A stretch of DNA of 64,000 bases from Streptomyces carminius. GTDB taxonomy: Bacteria; Actinomycetota; Actinomycetes; Streptomycetales; Streptomycetaceae. How positions within the stretch are numbered: the first letter of the stretch is position 1; each line of letters begins with the position of its first letter. A model generated the notes under the pieces. That model saw only the letters and a list, made by a program, of their open reading frames with translations, did not search any database and was not told the DNA's origin. Below are positions 1-6,478 of the stretch, one piece after another. Position numbers and translations under genes: made by a program. Location of the stretch: contig NZ_PGGW01000066.1 of the NCBI RefSeq assembly GCF_002794255.1, forward strand, positions 124,001 through 188,000, written 5' to 3'.

Positions 1-729
1 CGCGCCGGGGGAGTGGCCGGAGGGCGGGCCGGACGGCGTACCGGGGGCCGGAACGGTCTGGGTGGCGATGACGGCGGCCTGCACCCGGCGCTCCACACCG
101 AGCTTGGCCAGCAGCCGGGAGATGTTGTTCTTGACCGTCTTCTCCGACAGGTACAGCTGCTGGCCGATCTGCCGGTTCGTCTTCCCCTCCCCGATCAGGG
201 CCAGTATGTCCCGCTCACGGGGGGTCAGCGAGGCCAGCGCGGCGTTCTCCGGCTCCTCGGGCTCCTCCTGGGTGTCCTGCACCCGCAGGCTGTTCATCAG
301 CCGGGCGGTGGTGGCCGGGTCGAGCATGGACTGCCCGGAGGCGACGGTGCGGACGGCGGCCACCAGGTCCGAACCCCTGATCTGCTTGAGGACGTAACCC
401 GACGCCCCGGCCATGATCGCGTCCAGCAGGGCGTCGTCGTCGTCGAACGAGGTGAGCATCAGGCAGGTCAGCTCGGGCATCCGCGAGCGCAGCTCCCGGC
501 AGACGCTGATGCCGTCGCCGTCCGGCAGCCGCACGTCCAGGACGGCGACGTGCGGGCGCAGGGCGGGCCCCCGGGTGAGGGCCTGCTCGGCCGTACCGGC
601 CTCGCCGACCACCTCGATGTCGGGCTCGGCGTCCAGCAGGTCGTGCACGCCGCGCCGTACCACCTCGTGGTCGTCGAGGAGGAACACCCGGATCGGGGAC
701 TGGGAGGAGAACTGCTGGGCCTGGGTCAT
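1..729 (-). CDS. LuxR/NarL-family two-component response regulator (DevR/OsdR-like), C-terminus outside the window
   Basis: A receiver domain occupies about residues 13-130, with the acidic pair D19-D20 and the probable phospho-acceptor D65 in LDVRLPDGDG. A LuxR-type helix-turn-helix follows at about 165-210 (LTPRERDILALIGEG, LSEKTVKNNISRLL). The start is the ATG at 727-729. The frame stays open to base 1, so the last few residues, a Pro/Gly-rich tail, are missing. Family knowledge: such regulators are phosphorylated by a sensor kinase, here presumably left of the window. The neighbouring CBS, cyclic-nucleotide-binding and universal stress genes resemble the DevR/OsdR-controlled dormancy clusters of actinobacteria; that link is inference from gene content. 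Confidence 0.9.
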   Translation of the reverse strand, partial: MTQAQQFSSQSPIRVFLLDDHEVVRRGVHDLLDAEPDIEVVGEAGTAEQALTRGPALRPHVAVLDVRLPDGDGISVCRELRSRMPELTCLMLTSFDDDDALLDAIMAGASGYVLKQIRGSDLVAAVRTVASGQSMLDPATTARLMNSLRVQDTQEEPEEPENAALASLTPRERDILALIGEGKTNRQIGQQLYLSEKTVKNNISRLLAKLGVERRVQAAVIATQTVPAPGTPSGPPSGHSPGA

Positions 730-751
730 ACGGATCCTTCGCACGTCGGTC

Positions 752-777
752 GGGGACCGGCCAGGGGTACGGTCCCC
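752..777. promoter_or_regulatory. Inverted repeat upstream of the response regulator
   Basis: GGGGACC (752-758) and GGTCCCC (771-777) form perfect 7-bp arms around a 12-bp spacer, 23 bp before the response regulator start. It could be an autoregulatory site or an RNA hairpin. The GGGAC half-site is shared with the two motifs at 2301 and 2399. Confidence 0.3.
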
Positions 778-893
778 CGCCCTCCGATCCTGCCCCCGCG
801 GACCCGTCCGGCGCCAGGGGCGCACGGGTCCGCCGTGCGGACCGGCATGACGGACCAGTATGGCGGATCAGTGTGACGGACCGGTGCGGCGGG

Positions 894-1628
894 TCAGAAC
901 ATCGGCCCCACCACCGGCGGCAGGTGCCGGTCCGCGACGGGGGGCCGGTCGAGGTCGAAGGTGACGTCCACGACCCCCTCGACCGCACGGGCCAGCCGGG
1001 CGGCCACCGGGACCAGGGAGGTGTCGCGGATGCGGCCGCCGAAGACGACCACCCCGTCCGCCACGCTCACCACCACGGGACCGTCCTGGCCGGCCTCGGC
1101 CGGGAACAGGGGGTCGAGCACCTCCCGGCGCACCTCGGCGGCGATGTCCTCGTCCGGCCGCAGGAAGACCTTGAGCAGGTCGCCGCGGCTGACCACGCCG
1201 ACCAGCAGCCCCTGGAGATCGACCACGGGCAGCCGCTTGACGCGCCCGCGCGCCATGATCCTGGCCGCCTCGGCGAGAGTGGCGCGGGCGTGGACGCAGA
1301 CGGCGGGCGAGGTCATCAGCTCACCCGCCGTCACGGCGCCCACCCTGGCCAGCTCCGCCGGACGGCGCAGCGCCTCCAGCCGGCTGGGCTGGGCGCCGCG
1401 GTACTCCTCCTTGGGCAGCAGGTCGGCCTCGGAGACCACGCCGACGACCCGGCCCTCGCCGTCCAGGACCGGCAGGGCGCTGATCCGCCACTGCTCCAGG
1501 GTCGCCACGATCTGCTTGAAGGGAGCGTCCCGGCCGATGGCGACGACGGTGTGGGTCATCACGTCGCTGACGATGTAGGGGGCGCGCGGGGTGCCGTCGG
1601 TGCCGTCGGTGGTGTCGGTGGTGTTCAT
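894..1628 (-). CDS. CBS-domain pair plus BON-domain protein
   Basis: 244 residues. Two CBS motifs lie at about residues 18-75 (VSDVMTHTVVAIGRD, ISALPVLDGEGRVVGVVSE) and 100-158 (ELMTSPAVCVHARATL, RLPVVDLQGLLVGVVSRGD). A C-terminal BON domain at about 165-232 carries DGVVVFGGRIRDTS. CBS pairs usually bind adenine nucleotides; BON domains are thought to bind membranes or phospholipid. No signal peptide is seen, so it is probably cytoplasmic or membrane-associated. It is co-oriented with the cyclic-nucleotide-binding gene upstream and the response regulator downstream. The N-terminus is a short Thr/Asp-rich run. Its biochemical role is not known. Confidence 0.9.
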   Translation of the reverse strand: MNTTDTTDGTDGTPRAPYIVSDVMTHTVVAIGRDAPFKQIVATLEQWRISALPVLDGEGRVVGVVSEADLLPKEEYRGAQPSRLEALRRPAELARVGAVTAGELMTSPAVCVHARATLAEAARIMARGRVKRLPVVDLQGLLVGVVSRGDLLKVFLRPDEDIAAEVRREVLDPLFPAEAGQDGPVVVSVADGVVVFGGRIRDTSLVPVAARLARAVEGVVDVTFDLDRPPVADRHLPPVVGPMF

Positions 1629-1706
1629 GGTGTCTGCTTTCTCGGTGTTCTCCGTGGTTTCGCCGGACGCGCCCGGCCGGCGGCGGTTCCGGGTGTCCGG
1701 TGCGCC

Positions 1707-2168
1707 TCAGGGGCGCGGGCCGCTGCCGTACGGCCCGTACAGATCCAGCAGCCGGGTGCGGGCGCTCTGCAGCCGGTGCCCGACGATCTCGGCGACCCGC
1801 AGGAAGACCGCGCGGCCCAGCACCGGATCGGCCTCGCACAGCTCGCGTACCCGGGCGGCGTCGAACTCCACCGCCCGCACCGGACTGAGCGTCTCGGCGC
1901 CCAGGTGCCAGGTGCGGGGCGGGAAGAGCCACGACCAGCCCAGCAGGTCACCGGGGTGGAGGGTCTCCACGGCGGCGGCTCGGCGGCCGGGGACATGCAG
2001 GTCGAGGGTGACCGTGCCGGTACGGATCACCCAGAACCGGTCGGCGCGCCGGCCCTCCTCGAAGATCCGGGTGCCGGCGGGGAAGGCCACCTCGCGGGCC
2101 AGTTCCAGCAGCCGCTCACGGCCTTCGGGGGGCAGTGCGCTGAGCAGGTTCGTGGGAGCGGAGATCAT
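1707..2168 (-). CDS. Cyclic-nucleotide-binding-domain protein without an output domain
   Basis: 153 residues from the ATG at 2166-2168. Nearly the whole chain is one Crp/cNMP beta-barrel: LVAGTRIFEEGR-like start (FPAGTRIFEEGRRADRFWVI), TVTLDLHVPG, HPGDLLGWSWLFPP, then a C-terminal helix (RVAEIVGHRLQSART). No helix-turn-helix follows, so it is not a CRP-type transcription factor; such single-domain proteins act through partners. It is the divergent partner of the universal stress gene at 2509 and is co-oriented with the CBS-BON gene. The open frame extends further upstream, but that extension is antisense to the universal stress gene and does not resemble the family. Confidence 0.85.
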   Translation of the reverse strand: MISAPTNLLSALPPEGRERLLELAREVAFPAGTRIFEEGRRADRFWVIRTGTVTLDLHVPGRRAAAVETLHPGDLLGWSWLFPPRTWHLGAETLSPVRAVEFDAARVRELCEADPVLGRAVFLRVAEIVGHRLQSARTRLLDLYGPYGSGPRP

Positions 2169-2300
2169 GTCGGTCCTCCCGTCACGGCGTGTCAGGTGCG
2201 TGCGAGGTGCCGCGCCCCGGGCGAGCCGGCGGCACGGGTCCTCGTCTCCATCGTGGGGCGGTCCCCCGCCCCGGGGCAGGGCCGTACGGGTGCGGTGCGG

Positions 2301-2315
2301 GGGACCTTCGGCCCC
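2301..2315. promoter_or_regulatory. Palindromic motif copy 1 (GGGAC-N5-GYCCC type)
   Basis: GGGACCTTCGGCCCC differs from the copy at 2399-2413 at only two of 15 positions. The flanking G and C runs extend the dyad. Being repeated before a universal stress gene and near a DevR-like regulator, it is a candidate operator. Confidence 0.45.
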
Positions 2316-2398
2316 CGTACCGCCGGCTCGCGGCCCCTCCGTCCCGGAGTACCGCCACGGTGCGGTGCGGACGCGCCCGGACGGCGGTCCCTTACCGT

Positions 2399-2413
2399 GG
2401 GACGTTCGGTCCC
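2399..2413. promoter_or_regulatory. Palindromic motif copy 2 (GGGACGTTCGGTCCC)
   Basis: GGGAC and GTCCC are perfect 5-bp arms around GTTCG, ending 95 bp before the universal stress start. Half-sites resemble the GGGAC...GTCCC of mycobacterial DevR boxes, but the spacer here is 5 rather than 4. Confidence 0.45.
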
Positions 2414-2508
2414 CGCCCGGGGACTTGTGACTCTGCCGTCCGGCGGGTACCCGGGGCGATCGTGGAGCTGAGAGAGGGCGGAAGCCGCCCCGCGACTGGA
2501 GGTGTGTG

Positions 2509-3408
2509 ATGGTGCGTACGGTCACGGTGGGTGTGGACGGCTCGCGTGAGAGTCTGGCCGCCGCGGACTGGGCGGCCCGCGAGGCCCGGCGGCGCGAGGT
2601 GCCGCTGCGCCTCGTCCACGTACGGGAGCCCGACCCCTTCACCCTGCAGGACTCCGGCGCGGACTCCGAGACCCGGCAGCACTGGGCCGAGCGGATCCCG
2701 CGCGAGGCGGCGGACACGCTCGCCGGGCGGTACCCCGGCCTGGAGATCACCACCGAGCAGCGCACCGGCAACCCGTCCGCCGAGTTGATCGACGCCGCCC
2801 AGGAGGCCGAGGTGCTGGTCATCGGTTCCCGGGGCCTGGGCATCGTCACCGGCTTCCTGGTCGGCTCCGTCGCCCTGTCCACGGTGGGACGCGTGGGATG
2901 CCCGGTGGTGCTGGTGCGCGCCGGGGAGGACGGGCAGGAGGAACGGGACGGCCGGGAACAGGCCCCGGCGGAGGCACCGGAGGGGGACGTCGTCCTCGGT
3001 CTGGAGCTGTACCGGCCCTGCGAGGAACTGCTGGAGTTCGCCTTCGACGCCGCCGCCCGGCGCGGCGCGGCGCTGCGGGTCGTCCACGGCTGGAACCCGC
3101 CGCTGGTCTACGGCATCGACCCCATCGCCGTCGACCCGCGGCTGGCGACCGACCTGGCCGAGGAGAGCGCCCGGGTCCTCAAGGACACGCTGCGGCCCTG
3201 GCGCGAGAAGTACCCCGGGGTCGAGGTCAGGGCGCAGGCCGTGATCGGCAGGCCCGCCCGGCACCTGCTGGAGGCCGCCGAGGACGCCTGCCTGGTGGTC
3301 GTCGGTCGCCGCAACCGGCGCTCCCCGCTGGGCTTCCACATCGGTCCGGTCGCCCACGGGGTGATGCACCACGCCACCGTGCCCGTCGCCGTCGTCCCGC
3401 ACGACTGA
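2509..3408 (+). CDS. Tandem universal stress protein (two Usp domains)
   Basis: 299 residues. Domain 1 (about 1-140) begins VTVGVDGSRESL and has the ATP-binding signature GSRG-x9-GS (GSRGLGIVTGFLVGS). Domain 2 (about 155-299) ends in VPVAVVPHD, but its equivalent loop (GRRNRRSPLGFHIGP) is degenerate, so only the first domain is predicted to bind nucleotide. The ATG at 2509 is preferred over the adjacent GTG because GGAGG lies 6 bases before it. Universal stress proteins of this size are typical of actinobacterial dormancy regulons, matching its neighbours. Its exact function is unknown. Confidence 0.92.
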   Translation: MVRTVTVGVDGSRESLAAADWAAREARRREVPLRLVHVREPDPFTLQDSGADSETRQHWAERIPREAADTLAGRYPGLEITTEQRTGNPSAELIDAAQEAEVLVIGSRGLGIVTGFLVGSVALSTVGRVGCPVVLVRAGEDGQEERDGREQAPAEAPEGDVVLGLELYRPCEELLEFAFDAAARRGAALRVVHGWNPPLVYGIDPIAVDPRLATDLAEESARVLKDTLRPWREKYPGVEVRAQAVIGRPARHLLEAAEDACLVVVGRRNRRSPLGFHIGPVAHGVMHHATVPVAVVPHD

Positions 3409-3473
3409 CACGGCCCCGGCGCCGGCCGGCGGGGCCACGGCCCCGCCGGCCGGGATGACCGGACCGGCGCCCC

Positions 3474-4157
3474 TCAGACCGTCATGGCCTCCTGGATCCA
3501 CCGGCGCACCCGGTAGGGCAGCCACCAGGCCAGCGGTCCCACGTCGGCCACCAGGCGTTCCTCGCGGAAGTCCGCCAGAACCGGCGCGGGCACCGTGTCC
3601 GCCGGGGCACCGTAGGAGAGCACTTCGATGGCCTGTCGGTACTCGGGCTCGTCGGCGGTGAAACGGCGCAGGTCGCCCCAGCGCCGGTCGCGGATCTGCA
3701 CGAAGCCGGGCCCCTGGCGCCACAGGCACTTGCACAGGTAATGGCCCGCCCGCCACCGGGAGAGGGCCTCGGCCGCGTCCGCCGTGCCGGTGAGCTCCCG
3801 CGGGGGCTGGAGGTGGCTCAGGACCTGCCAGGCGTCGGCGGGCTCCGGGGCCAGACGCAGCCGCCACTCGGTGAACACCGCGCGGGCGGTGAGGTCGCGG
3901 ACCAGGCACAGGTCGCGTACGGCACGGGCGGCGGCGCCGGGGTCGCCGACCGCGCCGAGATCCACCGGCCGCGGCAGCCGCACCCGGCGTACGCCCAGCT
4001 CCCACAGCCGCTCGACCTCGGCGGCCACCGGACCGGCGACCTCCACCTCGCCCAGGCCCATGCCGGGCAGCCCGCACGCGTCGGGGTCGTAGTCGCGCCA
4101 GGCGACGACGACCGGTGGTGCCGGGGTGCCGGAACGGGCCGTGGTGGTCGTGCTCAT
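3474..4157 (-). CDS. DUF5825-family protein of the RiPP cluster
   Basis: 227 residues, soluble. It has no recognised catalytic motif. Visible features are an N-terminal VVVAWRDYDPDACGLPGMG, a central segment on how the region reads WELGVRRVRLPRPVDLG, a Cys pair in HYLCKCLWRQGPGF, and a C-terminal WWLPYRVRRWIQEAM. From memory, this family (DUF5825) is found next to radical SAM C-methyltransferases of RiPP pathways, and here it is the last gene of such an operon, 150 bp after the radical SAM gene. A role as partner or recognition subunit is inference. Upstream, GAGGGAGAA gives a usable ribosome binding site for the ATG at 4155-4157. Confidence 0.8.
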   Translation of the reverse strand: MSTTTTARSGTPAPPVVVAWRDYDPDACGLPGMGLGEVEVAGPVAAEVERLWELGVRRVRLPRPVDLGAVGDPGAAARAVRDLCLVRDLTARAVFTEWRLRLAPEPADAWQVLSHLQPPRELTGTADAAEALSRWRAGHYLCKCLWRQGPGFVQIRDRRWGDLRRFTADEPEYRQAIEVLSYGAPADTVPAPVLADFREERLVADVGPLAWWLPYRVRRWIQEAMTV

Positions 4158-4179
4158 CGGCGTTTCTCCCTCGTACCTC

Positions 4180-4203
4180 GTGGACTTGTCGGTGGACTTG
4201 TCG
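4180..4203. repeat. 12-bp tandem direct repeat before DUF5825 gene
   Basis: GTGGACTTGTCG occurs twice back to back (4180-4191, 4192-4203), 23 bp upstream of the DUF5825 start. The remaining gap to the radical SAM stop is GC-rich without a gene. It may be a processing or binding site or chance. Confidence 0.4.
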
Positions 4204-4307
4204 ACTCGCCGCTTTGCCGGCCTGCCGCCTCCGCGGGCCGCCCCGGCACTTCCGGCGCGGGCCCGCCGCGCGCATCCGGGGCCTGCCCTCCTGCGCGCGC
4301 GGAGATC

Positions 4308-6233
4308 TCACACACCGGCCAGCGGCCGCCCGGGAGGCGGAGCGTCCCCGGTGGCCGCGGCATGGGCGTGGCGCATGAAGTCCAGGCGCAGCAGGTCCTC
4401 GTTGACCGCCGCGGGAGCCAGGTGCACGTACTGGCCCGCGTCGGTGAAGACCAGACCGAGCTCCAGCCACCGTCCGAGCAGCTCCGCCACGGTCTCCTCC
4501 GCCACGGGGCGGGACAGCCGGGTGCCGAGCTTGCGGGCGAGGGCGGCGGGAGCGTGCGGTTGGTCCAGCATCCGGAAGGCGGCTGCCTCCAGGGGGTCGG
4601 TCAGCTCCTTCACCCCCCAGTCGAACCGGCGGCGCCGACTGACCAGAACGATCCGGTCCCCGAGATCGCAGTGGGTGAGACGGCTGCCGCTGTGGGCCTC
4701 GCGCCACTGGGACAGGGCGTCGTTGAGGGACTTCGCGGTCTCCTCGCCGATCCCGCGGGCGGGGGCCTCGAAGACGTAGGCGAGGTCGTACAGCTCCTCT
4801 TCGGGCAGGTCGTAGGTGAAGCGGTAGTGGTTCTCGGGACGCAGTCCCGAGAAGCCCAGCTCGGGCCGGGTGAAGTACGGACTGAACCGTTCGATGGCGA
4901 TGCGGGGGGAGAGATCGGTCGGCGGGTCGAGGTGTTCCAGGGCCGGCAGCTGGGCGATGACGCCCTCGTAGTCGGCGGCCGTCTCGCCGGGGAAGCCGTG
5001 CAGGTAGTTCCAGGAGACGGCCAGGCCGGTCTCGGCGCCGTCCCGCAGCATGCGGACGTTCTGGCAGCCGCTGACGCCCTTGTCCATCAGCCCCAGCACC
5101 CGGCTGTTGAGGCTCTCGATGCCCGGCTGGACGTAGATCATCCCCGCCTCGGCGAGGGTGCGCAGCTGGGACCGGCGCATGTTCGCCTTGATCTCGATGT
5201 GCAGCCGCAGGTCGTGTCCGCTGTCGATGATCCGGGGCAGCAGCGTGGTGAGGTACCCCATGTCGAGGATGTTGTCGACGACGTACATGTCCAGCACCCG
5301 GTGGCGGCGGACGAGGTCCATGATCTCCTCGTGGAAGACCTCCGGGCTCTTGCTGCGGAACTGCATGAACGAGCCGTTGAGTCCGCAGAAGGTGCAGTGG
5401 TGCTTCTCGCCCCACCAGCAGCCGCGGGCGCCCTCGACGACGAGCTTGGGCTCGACCCAGTTGCGGGCCGCGGACGCGGCCAGCCGCTCGAAGTAACCGG
5501 TGTAGTCCGGCTTCAGGATCGCGGACGGGGGCATCGGGGCGGTGCTCATCGGGTTGGCGGCGGACGCCCCGTCCGCCGTGCGGTGGCACAGTCCGGGCAC
5601 GCCGGACGGCTCCGAGCCCTCGGCCAGTGCGGTCAGCAGCTGCGGGAACGCCACCTCCCCCTCCCCGCGGACCACGTAGTCCACGAAGGGGAAGTTGCGG
5701 TGGACCGCGGCGCCCTGCTCCGCGTCGCAGTTGGCGCCGCCCATGACCGTCACGATGTGCGGGGCCAGCCGCTTGACCTGCCGGGCGGCGGCCAGCGCGG
5801 CGGTGTTCTGCTGGAAGGTGGAGGTGAAGCCGACCACGTCCGGTGCCGCGGCGACGATCCGCTCGGCGATCTCCCGGACGAACTCCGGCACGGTGCGGTG
5901 CAGTTCCCGCGTCATCCGCATGCGGGACCTGTTCAGCTTCCCGCTCATCTCCTCGGTGAACTGCCCGGTCCGCCACTCGGGGTCGTCGTAGAGGGCGGAG
6001 GAGAACACCCAGTCGCCGCATCCCAGGAAGTAGGAGGACAGCGCGTAGTACTCGTAGTCGCCGCAGGTGAACTCCGTGCGACCGGTGATCCAGTCGGTGA
6101 ACTCCAGATTGGCGTGCAGGACTTCGGCGCCGGCACCGGGCACCCGCTCGTCGACGCTGCGCTTGAGGATGCCGAGTGCCAGGGACGGGAGGTCGATCGG
6201 TGACCAGGGCATGTTGACCAGCAGGACGCGCAT
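4308..6233 (-). CDS. B12-binding radical SAM RiPP maturation enzyme (C-methyltransferase type)
   Basis: 641 residues from the ATG at 6231-6233, with GAGGAG before it. Residues 1 to about 250 form a cobalamin-binding Rossmann-type region (MRVLLVNMPWSPIDLPSLAL, PDVVGFTSTFQQN, VTVMGGANCD, VVRGEGEVAFPQLL). The radical SAM [4Fe-4S] ligands are C272, C280 and C283 in GCWWGEKHHCTFCGLNG, a Cx7CxxC spacing rather than the common CxxxCxxC. SPEVFHEEI, VVDNILDM, IYVQPGIESLNSRVLGLMDKG and NYLHGFPGE are conserved barrel segments. About 150 C-terminal residues may recognise the peptide. The family (RiPP maturation radical SAM protein 1) methylates unactivated carbons of a peptide using SAM and cobalamin. 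The 39-codon precursor lies 104 bp upstream. Confidence 0.9.
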   Translation of the reverse strand: MRVLLVNMPWSPIDLPSLALGILKRSVDERVPGAGAEVLHANLEFTDWITGRTEFTCGDYEYYALSSYFLGCGDWVFSSALYDDPEWRTGQFTEEMSGKLNRSRMRMTRELHRTVPEFVREIAERIVAAAPDVVGFTSTFQQNTAALAAARQVKRLAPHIVTVMGGANCDAEQGAAVHRNFPFVDYVVRGEGEVAFPQLLTALAEGSEPSGVPGLCHRTADGASAANPMSTAPMPPSAILKPDYTGYFERLAASAARNWVEPKLVVEGARGCWWGEKHHCTFCGLNGSFMQFRSKSPEVFHEEIMDLVRRHRVLDMYVVDNILDMGYLTTLLPRIIDSGHDLRLHIEIKANMRRSQLRTLAEAGMIYVQPGIESLNSRVLGLMDKGVSGCQNVRMLRDGAETGLAVSWNYLHGFPGETAADYEGVIAQLPALEHLDPPTDLSPRIAIERFSPYFTRPELGFSGLRPENHYRFTYDLPEEELYDLAYVFEAPARGIGEETAKSLNDALSQWREAHSGSRLTHCDLGDRIVLVSRRRRFDWGVKELTDPLEAAAFRMLDQPHAPAALARKLGTRLSRPVAEETVAELLGRWLELGLVFTDAGQYVHLAPAAVNEDLLRLDFMRHAHAAATGDAPPPGRPLAGV

Positions 6234-6288
6234 GGCGACTCCTCGGTGCGGAAAGGTGGCGGGGGCGGGCGGCGGCGGGAGCCGGTGG

Positions 6289-6323
6289 CCGCCCGGCCCG
6301 GCGGGGCGTGCCGGGCCGGGCGG
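6289..6323 (-). terminator. Intercistronic hairpin between precursor and radical SAM genes
   Basis: A perfect 14-bp GC-only stem (6289-6302 with 6310-6323) and a 7-base loop sit 14 bp after the precursor stop. It has no U-tract, so it is likely a partial terminator or mRNA-stabilising structure that would make precursor transcript exceed enzyme transcript, as is usual in RiPP operons. Confidence 0.6.
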
Positions 6324-6337
6324 TGCGGTGCGGGAGG

Positions 6338-6457
6338 TCAGTCCTCCTCGGGCTCCTCCGCGTTGCGGATCGGGATGGTGATGGTGATGCTGACGCCGGG
6401 CTTGCGGTTCTCCTCGCCGTTCGCCAGCGGGTCGTTGTGGATGACGTCCTTCTGCAT
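6338..6457 (-). CDS. RiPP precursor peptide, 39 residues
   Basis: A small gene with a strong ribosome binding site (GAGGAGGT ending 5 bases before the ATG at 6455-6457), sitting 21 bp after the S9 peptidase stop and 104 bp before the radical SAM start. The peptide begins MQKDVIHNDPLANGEENRKP (residues 1-20) and continues GVSITITIPIRN (21-32), ending in an acidic AEEPEED. It has no Cys and no aromatic residue, so sactionine, lanthionine and Trp/Tyr crosslinks are excluded as main chemistry. The alternating Ile/Thr stretch (S23-I30) is the likely core and the probable target of C-methylation. Cleavage after P20 by the neighbouring S9 peptidase is an attractive guess. Core boundaries are not known. 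Confidence 0.85.
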   Translation of the reverse strand: MQKDVIHNDPLANGEENRKPGVSITITIPIRNAEEPEED

Positions 6458-6478
6458 GCGCTACCTCCTCTCCTGCAC

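Larger units (their letters stand above)
2169..2508. other. Divergent promoter region between cNMP-binding and universal stress genes
   Basis: This 340-bp gap holds no convincing gene. It contains two copies of a 15-bp palindromic motif (2301-2315 and 2399-2413) and the universal stress ribosome binding site. No clear sigma-70 promoter hexamers stand out. Confidence 0.5.
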
